From positions 1,517,687-1,562,155 of the forward strand of contig LT009756.1 of the NCBI GenBank assembly GCA_900012615.1: a DNA stretch of 44,469 bases, read 5' to 3'. Source of the DNA: Agrobacterium genomosp. 13 str. CFBP 6927 (GTDB lineage: Bacteria > Pseudomonadota > Alphaproteobacteria > Rhizobiales > Rhizobiaceae). Under the pieces are notes generated by a model, which made no database searches, was not told where the DNA came from, and saw only the letters and a program-made list of their open reading frames with translations. Below, in pieces: positions 25,570-36,703 of this stretch; the stretch's first letter is position 1, and the number at the start of each line of letters is the position of its first letter. The translations under genes and the position numbers were made by a program.

Positions 25570-27462
25570 TCAGATCGACGCAGCCCGCGCCTTCGTCGTC
25601 ACGGCAAACGCCTTCTGCACATAGCTATCACGGTCATAGACATCGTCGAAGAACTGCACCTTGCCATCCTTGTCCGGCCAGGCGGTGAAATAGGCCACAT
25701 AGACCGGAACCTTCTCCGGCACCTGCACGGCGCGGTTCTTGCCAGACGCGATCTGCTCGCCAACCTTTTCGACACTGGTGCCGAGAACGGCAGCCGCCAT
25801 GCGGCGCGGCTCGACCAGGCGGATACAGCCATGGCTCAGCGCCCGCATGTCGCGGTTGAAGAAGCTCTTGGCGGGCGTATCGTGCATGTAGATGGCATGC
25901 GCATTGGGGAACAGGATTTTCAGGTCGCCCAGCGCATTGTCGCTGCTTGGCGGCTGGCGAACCGAAACCGCATTGGTCGAGCCGTACCAGTTGACGCTGG
26001 TGGAGGAGACCGCACGGCCGCCCACCTGCACTTCGTAGCCCAGCCGGTCGAGATAGGATGGGTCGCGGCGCAGCTTCGGCAGCATCTCGTTGACGATGAT
26101 AGACTGCGGCACGCCCCAATAAGGGTTGAACTCGACAGTCTGGATTTCGTCCTGGAAAAAATAGGTCTGGTTGGCCTTGGAACCGACCACGACCTTCATG
26201 CCGAACTGTTCTTTGCCCTCATTGTGGTAATAGGCCATGAAAGCGGGCTGGTTGATGAAGACGTAGCGCTGGCCGAGATCGGCCGGCAGCCAGCGGACCT
26301 GCTCCATCGCCACCTGTACCTTGGCTATCTTCGCATCATTGCTTTCGCCGACCATGGCACGCACGGTGGCGCGGCCGATGACGCCATCCGGCTTCAGACC
26401 GTTCTCGCTCTGGAACGCCTTCACCAGATCAACGAGATCGGGCGTATAGTCAGGCGTCTGCTGATAAGCGGAAATGATGGCCGCATGTTCGGCCTTGAAG
26501 GCGGGCGAAGCGCGGTGTTCGATGGCCTTGACGACATTGGCCATATCCGCGCTGCTATTGCCGGGCTTCAGCACCAGATCAGCCGGAACGCGCACGACAT
26601 GCGCCGCATCGCCCTCACCGCGCAGGCGTGCTAGTTCCGCCTTCAACACAAGATACTCGGTGCTGGACGGTTCACGGCTGCGCAGATAGGCGGCAACGTC
26701 AGGGCTCAAGCCCGCAAGTTTCAGCACGGGAGCGAGGTTCACCGTCTTGCGCTTGAAATCATGATAGCCCGACAGCCGGTTCGGATCGACGCGGCCACGG
26801 GTGGTGTCCTGCACATAGGCCAGAACCTTGGCCGAGAGCGCCAGCTCGAACTGCATCTGCGCCCGCTGATAGGCATCGGAGGCCGACGCGGAGGCCGTTT
26901 CCACCGGTGTGCCCGTGGCCGTCGTACCGGCTGCATTGCTGCTGATGCTGGCGGTCACGTCTTTTGCCGGTGCGGAAATGCTGTAATCGGCCGGATCAAG
27001 GCCGCTTTCACCAACCGTTTCAAAGAAAGCGATGGTGGCGTTTGCACGCTCTGTCAGTTCGCCTTCGGAAACCCAAAGCGTCTTGCCGCCGGCGCCATAA
27101 TAGGCTTCGAGCGCCTTGGCGATTTCGGGCGTGGCGCTGAACTTCAGATTGGCGAGACCCTCGCCGAAATTCGCCGTATTCACCGCACGGGCCGTATCCG
27201 CCTTGTAATCGTAATAACGCGGGCCAGAAACGCGCGGCAGGGGCTCGGGATCGGAGGCATCGGCGCTCGGTCCTGAAACCGACGGCGATGTGACGATGCC
27301 GGCCGGCGGCAACTCACCGCGATCGCGCGCAACCTTGCCCGGGCCGCCGCGCAGAAGGTCCATCAGCGTTACCGCGCCGGCGCTGCCGGGAAGAGCGGTA
27401 GAGACGCAAAGACCGAGAGCCAGCACCAGCGCTGCCGATGATTTTCCAGAAGTGACTTGCAA
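25570..27462 (-). CDS. Murein L,D-transpeptidase (YcbB/LdtD type)
   Basis: The 630-residue protein has a signal peptide (first ~30 residues), a large N-terminal region, a peptidoglycan-binding repeat (about residues 345-380, VDLVKAFQSENGLKPDGVIG), and a C-terminal YkuD domain. The active-site motif HxxSHGCIR is seen as ALSHGCIRL, with nucleophile C546. An upstream histidine (IYMHDTP) completes the expected set. Such enzymes form 3-3 crosslinks between diaminopimelate residues in the periplasm, as expected for the polar-growing Rhizobiales. The start is TTG at 27462 with GAGGA five bases upstream. A low-complexity Ala/Thr/Ser stretch lies near residues 170-200. Confidence 0.9.
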   Translation of the reverse strand: MQVTSGKSSAALVLALGLCVSTALPGSAGAVTLMDLLRGGPGKVARDRGELPPAGIVTSPSVSGPSADASDPEPLPRVSGPRYYDYKADTARAVNTANFGEGLANLKFSATPEIAKALEAYYGAGGKTLWVSEGELTERANATIAFFETVGESGLDPADYSISAPAKDVTASISSNAAGTTATGTPVETASASASDAYQRAQMQFELALSAKVLAYVQDTTRGRVDPNRLSGYHDFKRKTVNLAPVLKLAGLSPDVAAYLRSREPSSTEYLVLKAELARLRGEGDAAHVVRVPADLVLKPGNSSADMANVVKAIEHRASPAFKAEHAAIISAYQQTPDYTPDLVDLVKAFQSENGLKPDGVIGRATVRAMVGESNDAKIAKVQVAMEQVRWLPADLGQRYVFINQPAFMAYYHNEGKEQFGMKVVVGSKANQTYFFQDEIQTVEFNPYWGVPQSIIVNEMLPKLRRDPSYLDRLGYEVQVGGRAVSSTSVNWYGSTNAVSVRQPPSSDNALGDLKILFPNAHAIYMHDTPAKSFFNRDMRALSHGCIRLVEPRRMAAAVLGTSVEKVGEQIASGKNRAVQVPEKVPVYVAYFTAWPDKDGKVQFFDDVYDRDSYVQKAFAVTTKARAASI

Positions 27463-27928
27463 TTTGATCCTCGTAGCACCCCAGCACCGCCAGTCAAACG
27501 GCGGGCATCAGTTTCATGCCTGTCTAGCCGATCGACGGCCCGTTGAAAAGAAAACGCCCAAAGCCCACAACCATGCCGAAATGAACCTTATGATACAGCC
27601 AAAGCCGTAAAAACGTAATTTCCAGAATTGGCGAGAATGGTTAAATTTCTATTTATTTCATTAACTTTGCCACAGGCGGCCAAGCGCCCCGCCCGCTCCT
27701 GAAACACCGGTTTTCCGGCCATTTGAGGACGTAGTAAAAATGACACGCCGCGGCCTTTTTCTCCCTTAGGCGATCCGCACCCCGGAATCGCTTTTGCACG
27801 ACCGGAAATATCTGCCTCTACCGCATTGCAGCGCTTTCATTGCCGGCGCGATGATTCTATATATCGGCCGCGCAAGGCGGGCGAAGGCGCCGTTTTGGCG
27901 GAGGAAAACAAGTAAAAAGGCAAGATTG
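27463..27928. other. Divergent promoter region between ldt and fumC
   Basis: This 466-base stretch separates two divergent genes. The middle part (about 27620-27680) is AT-rich, with runs such as TTAAATTTCTATTTATTTC, and probably holds promoters for one or both genes. I found no convincing -35/-10 pair, no operator palindrome and no likely small gene. The fumC frame stays open upstream to 27794 but that part is not protein-like. Confidence 0.5.
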
Positions 27929-29320
27929 ATGACAGCCACACGGACGGAAACCGATACATTTGGACCCATTGAAGTTCAGGCCGATCGCTATTGGGGCGCG
28001 CAGGCGCAGCGCTCGCTCGGCAACTTCAAGATCGGCTGGGAAAAGCAGCCCGCCTCTGTCGTTCGTGCGCTGGGCATCGTCAAGCAGGCAGCCGCCCGTG
28101 CCAACATGGCGCTGGCAGGCCTCGACCCCAAGGTCGGCGACGCCATCATTGCCGCCGCACAGGAAGTCATCGACGGCAAGCTGACCGAGCATTTCCCGCT
28201 CGTCGTCTGGCAGACCGGCTCCGGCACCCAGTCCAACATGAATGCCAATGAGGTGATTTCCAACCGCGCCATCGAAATGCTCGGCGGCGAAATGGGCACC
28301 AAGAAGCCCGTTCACCCGAACGACCACGTCAATATGAGCCAGTCCTCGAACGACACCTACCCCACCGCGATGCACATCGCCTGCGTGGAAGAAATCGTTC
28401 ACCACCTGCTGCCGGCTCTCAAGCACCTGCACAAGGCACTGGAAGCCAAGGTCAAGCAGTTCGAAAAGATCATCAAGATCGGCCGCACCCACACGCAGGA
28501 TGCAACCCCGCTGACGCTCGGCCAGGAATTCTCCGGCTATGCCGCGCAGGTCGCCTCCGCCATCGCCAACATCGAAACCACCCTGCCCGCGCTCTCCAAG
28601 CTCGCCCAGGGCGGCACCGCCGTCGGCACGGGCCTCAACGCTCCCATCGGCTTCGCCGAAAAGGTCGCCGAGGAAATTTCCAAGATCACCGGTCTGCCCT
28701 TCGTGACCGCGCCGAACAAGTTCGAGGCGCTCGCCTCGCACGATTCCATGGTCTTCTCGCATGGCGCGATCAACGCGGCGGCCGCTGCGCTGTTCAAGAT
28801 CGCCAACGACATCCGCTTCCTCGGTTCCGGCCCGCGCGCCGGTCTCGGCGAGCTCTCGCTGCCGGAAAACGAGCCCGGCTCGTCGATCATGCCGGGCAAG
28901 GTCAACCCGACCCAGTCGGAAGCGCTGACGCAGGTCTGCGCCCACATCTTCGGCAACAATGCAGCATTGTCCTTCGCCGGTTCGCAGGGCCACTTCGAGC
29001 TCAACGTCTATAACCCGATGATGGCCTACAACTTCCTGCAGTCGGTCCAGCTTCTGGGCGACGCGGCCGTCTCCTTCACCGACAATTGCGTCGTCGGCAT
29101 CGAGGCCCGCGAGGACAATATCAAGAAGGGCGTCGAAAACTCGCTGATGCTCGTCACTGCGCTGAACAGCAAGCTCGGATACGACATCTGCGCCAAGATC
29201 GCCAAGACGGCACACAAGAACGGCACGACGCTGCGCGACGAGGCCGTTGGTGGCGGATACCTCACCAACGAGGAATTTGACCAGTATGTGCGCCCGGAAA
29301 ACATGATCGGGCCGAAATAA
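27929..29320 (+). CDS. fumC: Class II fumarate hydratase
   Basis: The 463-residue enzyme interconverts fumarate and L-malate in the citric acid cycle. It belongs to the iron-free fumarase/aspartase superfamily, with the signature [11 protein letters not shown] at residues 317-327, a [14 protein letters not shown] substrate loop (97-110), and H188 in RTHTQDA as active-site base region. The length is that of E. coli FumC. ATG at 27929 fits the family N-terminus ([20 protein letters not shown]), whereas an earlier in-frame ATG does not. It is monocistronic, ending at an intrinsic terminator at 29347. Confidence 0.96.
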   Translation: MTATRTETDTFGPIEVQADRYWGAQAQRSLGNFKIGWEKQPASVVRALGIVKQAAARANMALAGLDPKVGDAIIAAAQEVIDGKLTEHFPLVVWQTGSGTQSNMNANEVISNRAIEMLGGEMGTKKPVHPNDHVNMSQSSNDTYPTAMHIACVEEIVHHLLPALKHLHKALEAKVKQFEKIIKIGRTHTQDATPLTLGQEFSGYAAQVASAIANIETTLPALSKLAQGGTAVGTGLNAPIGFAEKVAEEISKITGLPFVTAPNKFEALASHDSMVFSHGAINAAAAALFKIANDIRFLGSGPRAGLGELSLPENEPGSSIMPGKVNPTQSEALTQVCAHIFGNNAALSFAGSQGHFELNVYNPMMAYNFLQSVQLLGDAAVSFTDNCVVGIEAREDNIKKGVENSLMLVTALNSKLGYDICAKIAKTAHKNGTTLRDEAVGGGYLTNEEFDQYVRPENMIGPK

Positions 29321-29346
29321 TCGGTTTGGATTCTGGTGGAATGCAG

Positions 29347-29369
29347 AACGGGCCTTCGGGCCCGTTTTT
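29347..29369 (+). terminator. Intrinsic terminator of fumC
   Basis: AACGGGCC (29347-29354), a TTCG tetraloop and GGCCCGTT (29359-29366) are followed by a T run, 26 bases after the fumC stop. Confidence 0.9.
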
Positions 29370-29538
29370 GCTTTGGGCAGAGAAGTGACGGTGCAAGCCG
29401 AAGCTGATTCAATATCCACTTTGGCGAGGTGGATTATGGGGCGATTATTAGGTGATGATTTTCGATTGCGGTGTTGAAATATGCGCCTCAATGGTAGGGC
29501 TGATACTCAACTAAGCTTCAATCTGAGCGGGGATTACA

Positions 29539-29871
29539 TTGAGATATACGGGAATTATCCTGAGCCTCGTACTGGCTCTAGCGTCGTGTAATACACGTTC
29601 GCCCTACAATACCCCAGAAATACGCCGCGTCATCTCGGCCGGGAGCGCATTGGGCAAGTGCTTGGAGCGGACCACAAAAGCATATCTCGTTTCAAACAAA
29701 GATCCGCAAAAAGTCGCCTCAATGCTCGATAACGCATGCATCGCGGAACGAAAGGCCGAGATGGATGCCAAGCGCGCGGCTGGTATTCCGGTGAATTATT
29801 TTGATTATGGAAAAGGGCGACACGAAGTCTCATTATATTGGGCAACCCACACGTCGCTTGCAGCAGAATAA
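29539..29871 (+). CDS. Small putative lipoprotein
   Basis: The 110-residue product has a short signal sequence with the lipobox LALASC (lipidated C17). The rest is a charged, helical domain with Cys residues at C42 and C67 that could form a disulfide. I do not recognise a family. The start is a TTG at 29539 with GGGG about seven bases upstream. Codon use is less GC-biased than that of the neighbours (CCAGAA, AAAGTC, AATTATTTTGATTATGG), and the gene lies in a less GC-rich pocket between two terminators, so recent acquisition is possible. Confidence 0.55.
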   Translation: MRYTGIILSLVLALASCNTRSPYNTPEIRRVISAGSALGKCLERTTKAYLVSNKDPQKVASMLDNACIAERKAEMDAKRAAGIPVNYFDYGKGRHEVSLYWATHTSLAAE

Positions 29872-30026
29872 GAATACGCGATCAACACCTGTCAACCTCT
29901 GCATAGCAGTCAACGCCTGAAGCTGATGGCGACAAACTTTACTACGCAAAGATCATTATACCGCGCCGTGGCTGGACGCCGGATCAAGTTCTTCATGACG
30001 GAAGAGAGCTATTCGATTTCCGCAAT

Positions 30027-30050
30027 AAAAAAGGGCCGCAAAAGCGGCCC
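30027..30050 (-). terminator. Intrinsic terminator of pyrG
   Basis: On the minus strand GGGCCGC, a TTTT loop and GCGGCCC are followed by TTTTTT, about 20 bases past the pyrG stop. Confidence 0.9.
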
Positions 30051-30070
30051 TCTTCATCTCATTCAAACCG

Positions 30071-31858
<1,788 letters not shown>

Positions 31859-32317
31859 TTATTGACCGGTCGGTACTGCGTTCGGATCGGCGGGCTGCGC
31901 CGGTGCCGGGGCGGCAGTGCCGGACGCGGCAGGAGCCGGAGCCGTCTGCGCGGGCGCTGCTGCACCATTATTGGTCGGAACGCCATTTCCAGCCGGAGCC
32001 GGTGTTGCGGGCGTCGTCGCCGGGCCAAGCGTGTCGAGAATGCCGTTGCCCTGGCCCTGCGTTGCCGGAATACGGTTCAGAATATCGGTCGGGCGCGCTT
32101 CGTAGCGGGTCAGAAGACCAAGCCCGAGCGACGTCAGGAAGAACAGCGCGGCGAGGATGCCCGTGGTGCGGGTCAGCGCATTGGCCGTTCCGCGCGCGGA
32201 CATGAAGCCCGAACCGCCGCCGATACCGAGGCCGCCGCCTTCGGAACGCTGAATCAGGACCACGCCGACAAGCGCCAGCACGATCATGAGGTGAATAACA
32301 ATCAAAACGGTCTGCAT
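31859..32317 (-). CDS. secG: Preprotein translocase subunit SecG
   Basis: From the ATG at 32317 the product has 152 residues. Two membrane helices (about residues 2-20 and 51-68) flank the conserved cytoplasmic QRSEGGGLGIGGGSGF loop, as in SecG, which aids SecYEG-SecA protein export. A C-terminal tail of about 75 residues is composed almost entirely of Ala, Pro, Gly, Thr and Asn; E. coli SecG has a much shorter one. An upstream in-frame ATG at 32332 adds five residues. It follows tpiA by about 115 bases, the usual order in many bacteria. Confidence 0.92.
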   Translation of the reverse strand: MQTVLIVIHLMIVLALVGVVLIQRSEGGGLGIGGGSGFMSARGTANALTRTTGILAALFFLTSLGLGLLTRYEARPTDILNRIPATQGQGNGILDTLGPATTPATPAPAGNGVPTNNGAAAPAQTAPAPAASGTAAPAPAQPADPNAVPTGQ

Positions 32318-32432
32318 GACAATCCATTCCATGCCCCGCGCGGAGCACTACAAAGAAGGTTTCGCGGCTCTTTACATGAGGCGAAGGTTTATTCCAAGCC
32401 CCTTTCCAACCCCTGTGACAGGAAAGCTGGTC

Positions 32433-33203
32433 TCAGGCCGTCAGTTGCTCATATGCCGCATAGATGGACAGGAAGTCCGAGGCTTTCAAGCTGGCGCCGC
32501 CGATCAGCGCGCCATCGACATTCTCGACGCCCATCAGTTCCAGCGCATTGGCCGGCTTTACCGAGCCGCCATAGAGAATGCGCATGGTCTTGCCGGCATC
32601 GCCGAAGCGCTTGACGAGCTCGTCGCGCATGAAGGCATGCGCTTCTCGCACATCTTCCGTGGTCGGGGTAAGACCGGTGCCGATCGCCCAGACCGGCTCA
32701 TAGGCGATGACGGTGTTTTCCGCGGTTGCCTCATCCGGCAGCGAGCCGGCCAGCTGGCGCTTGAGAATGTCGAGCGTCTGGCCCGCCTTGCGCTCATCCG
32801 CCGTCTCGCCAATGCAGACGATGGCGATGAGATCGGCCTGATGGGCGGCAACAGCCTTGGCACGCACCAGATGATCGGTTTCGGCATGGTCGGTGCGGCG
32901 CTCGGAATGGCCGACGATGACATGGGTGCCAAAGCAGTCGGCAATCATCTCGGCGGAAATATCGCCGGTATGGGCGCCCGATGCGTTCTGGTGGCAATCC
33001 TGTCCACCGATCATCAGCGGGCTGTCATCGCACAGCGCCGTGGCGACATAAAGCAGCGTCGAAGGCGGGCAGATCAGCGCATCCACCTTTTCGGACAGCG
33101 CGCCCTTGACGCCCTCTGCCATGGCCTTGATCTGATCAAGCGAGGCACGGGTGCCGTTCATCTTCCAGTTTCCGGCAACAAGCGGTCGAACATTCGGCGT
33201 CAT
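32433..33203 (-). CDS. tpiA: Triose-phosphate isomerase
   Basis: The 256-residue TIM-barrel enzyme interconverts dihydroxyacetone phosphate and glyceraldehyde 3-phosphate. Active-site residues are all visible: N12 and K14 in GNWKMNG, H99 in VIVGHSERR, and E169 in [11 protein letters not shown]. The C-terminal phosphate-binding GGSVKP and GALIGGASL segments are present. Length is normal. The start at 33203 fits the family N-terminus. The upstream gap of 206 bases to the hydrolase stop probably holds its promoter. secG follows on the same strand and may be partly cotranscribed. Confidence 0.97.
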   Translation of the reverse strand: MTPNVRPLVAGNWKMNGTRASLDQIKAMAEGVKGALSEKVDALICPPSTLLYVATALCDDSPLMIGGQDCHQNASGAHTGDISAEMIADCFGTHVIVGHSERRTDHAETDHLVRAKAVAAHQADLIAIVCIGETADERKAGQTLDILKRQLAGSLPDEATAENTVIAYEPVWAIGTGLTPTTEDVREAHAFMRDELVKRFGDAGKTMRILYGGSVKPANALELMGVENVDGALIGGASLKASDFLSIYAAYEQLTA

Positions 33204-33409
33204 GCGTATCCCATTCCCTTTGTCTTGAGGCCGCCTTCGGCGGCGCCCCTCTGCCGCGAGCGGCCCTTAATCACGACAGAAACCCTGCCGGAAATCCCGG
33301 GATATTCCTTTAAACGCAGCCGTCAACAAATGGTACAAAAAAGCGGCCTGAAGGTTCAAAACGGCGGGCAGAATCGCAAAATTTGCCAATCCTGACCCAA
33401 ATGGCGGCC

Positions 33410-34291
33410 TCAGCGGCTCAAAATCCAGTTCAAGACCGCCCGCCAGTCGGTCATGCGCACAGGTGTACCGTGGCTGCCGGTCTCATATCGCGTAAATCGA
33501 GCGGGCTCACCGGATTTCAGCAAACTGCGAAAAATGGTCGCCTGCTGATCGGCCGAATAAACCTTGTCGGCGCTGCCATGGGTGAACCACACCGGCTTTT
33601 TTGCCCTGGCAAAAACGCTCTTGGGGAAATCAGGATCGACCGCACCGCCGAGGATCGCCATTCCCTTGAGGTTTGCAACGGCGGCCTTGTCGCGGCTGAT
33701 GCCGTAGCAGATGAAACTGCCCATGGAAGCGCAGGTCAGCACGACAGGCTTGCCGCCCGATTTTTTGGCCGCATCGGCAATCAGCGCCGCGATATCGGCA
33801 ACGCCGTTCTCATCGAAGGAGCGCACGCTCGGCGCATAATAGGTGCCGCCATTGGCGACGGCCAGATTTTTCAGCCGGTTGAAATTGCCGCCGAACGTAT
33901 AGTCGTTCATGCCGAGCCGCCGGTCGCCGCCGCGCCCGTGAATGAAGATGACCGTGAAGGCCTGCCCGCTTGCCGGCCCGACGCGGCCGACCTCAAGCGC
34001 CCTGCCCTCAACGGAAACACTTTCCAGCGCCTGCGCCTTCTTCGGCGTCATATCGACATATTGCCGGTTCACCCGCCGCTCGGGCACCTCGTCGCGGCCG
34101 TTAATGTCGCGCATTTCCTGATAGTCGACGACTTCTGAAGCGCCGCCATCGGCCGTGGAAAGCACCGTCTGGGCGGAAAACAGCTCATCCTTGAAGGGGC
34201 GCAGCGGCCCGTCGGAGGCAAAGGCCGCAACCGGCATGGCCGCAACAGTCAGGCTAAAAAGAGTACAAAACGTGAAATGAGCTGTGGACAT
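33410..34291 (-). CDS. Exported alpha/beta hydrolase
   Basis: The 293-residue product has a signal peptide (cleavage likely after AFA near residue 25) and an alpha/beta-hydrolase fold. The oxyanion-side motif is FIHGRGGDRR (residues 116-125). The nucleophile elbow is CASMGS with S189, a variant of GXSXG with Cys at the first position. D242 in GSADKVY and H274 in GSHGTPV complete the triad. It is predicted periplasmic. The substrate is unknown. It is divergent from parE at 34516 and is followed downstream by tpiA after 206 bases, so it is probably a separate unit. Confidence 0.85.
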   Translation of the reverse strand: MSTAHFTFCTLFSLTVAAMPVAAFASDGPLRPFKDELFSAQTVLSTADGGASEVVDYQEMRDINGRDEVPERRVNRQYVDMTPKKAQALESVSVEGRALEVGRVGPASGQAFTVIFIHGRGGDRRLGMNDYTFGGNFNRLKNLAVANGGTYYAPSVRSFDENGVADIAALIADAAKKSGGKPVVLTCASMGSFICYGISRDKAAVANLKGMAILGGAVDPDFPKSVFARAKKPVWFTHGSADKVYSADQQATIFRSLLKSGEPARFTRYETGSHGTPVRMTDWRAVLNWILSR

Positions 34292-34515
34292 GCCTTGGCT
34301 AACCGTTCATTCGTGGCTGCGAGACTTGCCATTGCAACCTCGCCAGCGCAATCCTCCTGTTGCGAAACCCTGACACAATCGTGGCATAGGATGCGCTGCG
34401 TTTGCCAGACGGCCCCACTGGAATCGGACGGGAACCGCGTTTGGCGTTATGATTGACGCTACTGGCATAATGATTCGCATGGCGAAATTCTGACACACGA
34501 CTTTGAACTTTGGAC

Positions 34516-36636
34516 ATGATGGACGACAGCAACGATCTCTTCTCCGGTCTTCCGGCAGCACGAAACAGCGAAACGGAAACGAACGAGGATACGGTGAAAG
34601 CCGTAAATGCCCCGGCGACCGCAGCCGCCAACGCGAATGTGCAGCCGAAACCCGCAGCCGTTGCGGCCGTCACGCCGCCTGCCCCGCCCGCGCCCTTGTC
34701 TCCTTCCGGTGACGACTACGGCGCCTCCTCGATCCGCGTGCTCGAAGGGCTGGAACCGGTGCGCATGCGCCCCGGCATGTATATTGGCGGCACCGACGAG
34801 AAGGCGCTGCACCATCTCTTCGCCGAAGTCATCGACAACTCCATGGACGAAGCCGTCGCCGGCCACGCCAATTTCATCGAGGTCCATCTCGATGCCGAAG
34901 GTTTCCTGACAGTCACCGACAATGGCCGCGGCATTCCGGTGGAAAACCACCCGCAGGTGCCGGGCAAGTCGACGCTCGAAGTCATAATGACCAAGCTGCA
35001 TGCCGGCGGCAAATTCGATGGCAAGGCCTATGAGACATCGGGCGGCCTGCACGGCGTCGGCGTATCCGTGGTCAATGCGCTGTCCGATCTTCTGGAAGTG
35101 GAAGTGGCGCGTAACCGCAAGCTTTACCGCCAGCGCTTTTCGCGTGGCGCACCGATCGGCGGGCTCGAGGAACTGGGCGACGTGCACAATCGCCGCGGCA
35201 CCCGCGTGCGTTTCCATCCCGATCCGCAGATCTTCGGCGATCACGCCAAGTTCGAACCGGCCCGCATCTTCCGCATGGCCCGCTCGAAGGCCTATCTCTT
35301 CGGCGGCGTCGAAATCCGCTGGAGCTGCGATCCCGGCATGGTCCCGGCCGGCGGTGAAATCCCCGAAAAGGCCGTGTTCCATTTCCCCGGCGGCCTGAAG
35401 GATTATCTTGCCGCCACGCTCGGTAAGGAATTCACAGTCACCCGCGAGATTTTCTCCGGACGCACGGAAAAGACCGGCGGCCACGGTGCGCTCGAATGGG
35501 CAGTAACCTGGTATGGCGGCGACACGCAGATCCATTCCTATTGCAATACCATTCCCACGCCGGAAGGCGGCACGCATGAGGCCGGTTTCCGCATTGCGCT
35601 CACCAAGGGCCTGAAGAACTACGCGGATCTGACGCAGAACAAGCGCGCCAAGGACATCACCACCGACGACGTGATGATCTCCGCCGCCGGCATGCTCTCC
35701 GTCTTCATCCGCGAGCCGGAATTCGTCGGCCAGACCAAGGACAAGCTCGCCACCGTCGAGGCCCAGCGCATCGTCGAAAACGCGCTGCGCGATCCCTTCG
35801 ACCATTATCTCGCCGGCAATCCGGGCGAAGCGGCAAAGCTGCTCGACTGGGTGATCGAGCGCGCCGAAGAGCGCCTGCGCCGCCGCAAGGAAAAGGAAGT
35901 CAACCGCAAGACCGCAGTGCGCAAGCTGCGCCTGCCCGGCAAGCTCGCGGACTGCGCCCAGAACACGGCGGAAAATGCGGAACTTTTCATCGTCGAGGGT
36001 GACTCGGCGGGCGGCTCGGCCAAGCAGGCGCGTAACCGCGCCAATCAGGCCATCCTGCCGCTGCGCGGCAAGATCCTCAACGTCGGCAGCGCCAGCCGCG
36101 AAAAGCTCTCGGCCAACCAGCAGATCGCCGATCTCATCCAGGCGCTCGGCTGCGGTACCCGCACCAAGTACCGCGAAGAAGATTTGCGTTACGAGCGCAT
36201 CATCATCATGACCGATGCCGATGTCGATGGCGCCCATATCGCCTCGCTGCTCATCACCTTCTTCTATCAGGAAATGCCGGAACTCATTCGCGGCAATCAC
36301 CTGTACCTCGCCGTGCCGCCGCTCTACGTCATCCGTCAGGGTGCCAAGAGCGCCTATGCCCGCGACGACGCCCACCGCGCCGAGCTGATGGAAACCATGT
36401 TCAAGGGCAAGAAGGTCGAAATCGGCCGCTTCAAAGGCCTCGGCGAAATGATGGCCCAGCAGCTGAAGGAGACCACCATGGATCCCGAAAAGCGCACCCT
36501 GCTGCGTGTCGAGATTGATGATGTGGATTTCGAAGGCACCCGCGAGGCCGTCGACAATCTGATGGGCACCAAGGCCGATGCCCGCTTCCGTTTCATTCAG
36601 GAACGGGCGGCCTTCGCTGATAATCTGGATATCTGA
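34516..36636 (+). CDS. parE: DNA topoisomerase IV subunit B
   Basis: The product, about 706 residues, is the ATPase subunit of topoisomerase IV, which unlinks daughter chromosomes. A disordered Ala/Pro-rich N-terminal extension of about 65 residues precedes the GHKL ATPase (EVIDNSMDEA, DNGRGIPV, GGLHGVGVSVVNAL). The transducer domain and the TOPRIM domain follow, with EGDSAGGSAKQARNR near residue 493 and TDADVDGAHI near 570. The short GyrB-specific insert is absent and the protein ends soon after the TOPRIM tail, as in ParE. TTG at 34510 and ATG at 34516 or 34519 are all possible starts; none has a strong ribosome binding site. Confidence 0.93.
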   Translation: MMDDSNDLFSGLPAARNSETETNEDTVKAVNAPATAAANANVQPKPAAVAAVTPPAPPAPLSPSGDDYGASSIRVLEGLEPVRMRPGMYIGGTDEKALHHLFAEVIDNSMDEAVAGHANFIEVHLDAEGFLTVTDNGRGIPVENHPQVPGKSTLEVIMTKLHAGGKFDGKAYETSGGLHGVGVSVVNALSDLLEVEVARNRKLYRQRFSRGAPIGGLEELGDVHNRRGTRVRFHPDPQIFGDHAKFEPARIFRMARSKAYLFGGVEIRWSCDPGMVPAGGEIPEKAVFHFPGGLKDYLAATLGKEFTVTREIFSGRTEKTGGHGALEWAVTWYGGDTQIHSYCNTIPTPEGGTHEAGFRIALTKGLKNYADLTQNKRAKDITTDDVMISAAGMLSVFIREPEFVGQTKDKLATVEAQRIVENALRDPFDHYLAGNPGEAAKLLDWVIERAEERLRRRKEKEVNRKTAVRKLRLPGKLADCAQNTAENAELFIVEGDSAGGSAKQARNRANQAILPLRGKILNVGSASREKLSANQQIADLIQALGCGTRTKYREEDLRYERIIIMTDADVDGAHIASLLITFFYQEMPELIRGNHLYLAVPPLYVIRQGAKSAYARDDAHRAELMETMFKGKKVEIGRFKGLGEMMAQQLKETTMDPEKRTLLRVEIDDVDFEGTREAVDNLMGTKADARFRFIQERAAFADNLDI

Positions 36637-36655
36637 TCGTCCGGATGAACCGTTG

Positions 36656-36681
36656 AAAGGCAGCGCATGGCGCTGCCTTTT
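36656..36681 (+). terminator. Intrinsic terminator of parE
   Basis: AAAGGCAGCGC (36656-36666), an ATG loop and GCGCTGCCTTT (36670-36680) form a perfect 11-bp stem ending in TTTT, about 20 bases after the parE stop and just before the ribosome binding site of the epimerase gene. Confidence 0.85.
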
Positions 36682-36703
36682 GTGTTGATGTGGAGGCAAC
36701 ATC

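Noticed and set aside
27820..27870. Possible sigma-70 promoter for fumC
   Set aside because: TTGCAG and TATATA are present but the spacing is far from 17 bases, so no promoter is called.
27857..29491. 544-residue minus-strand ORF
   Set aside because: Antisense to fumC and reads through its terminator; composition is typical of a shadow frame.
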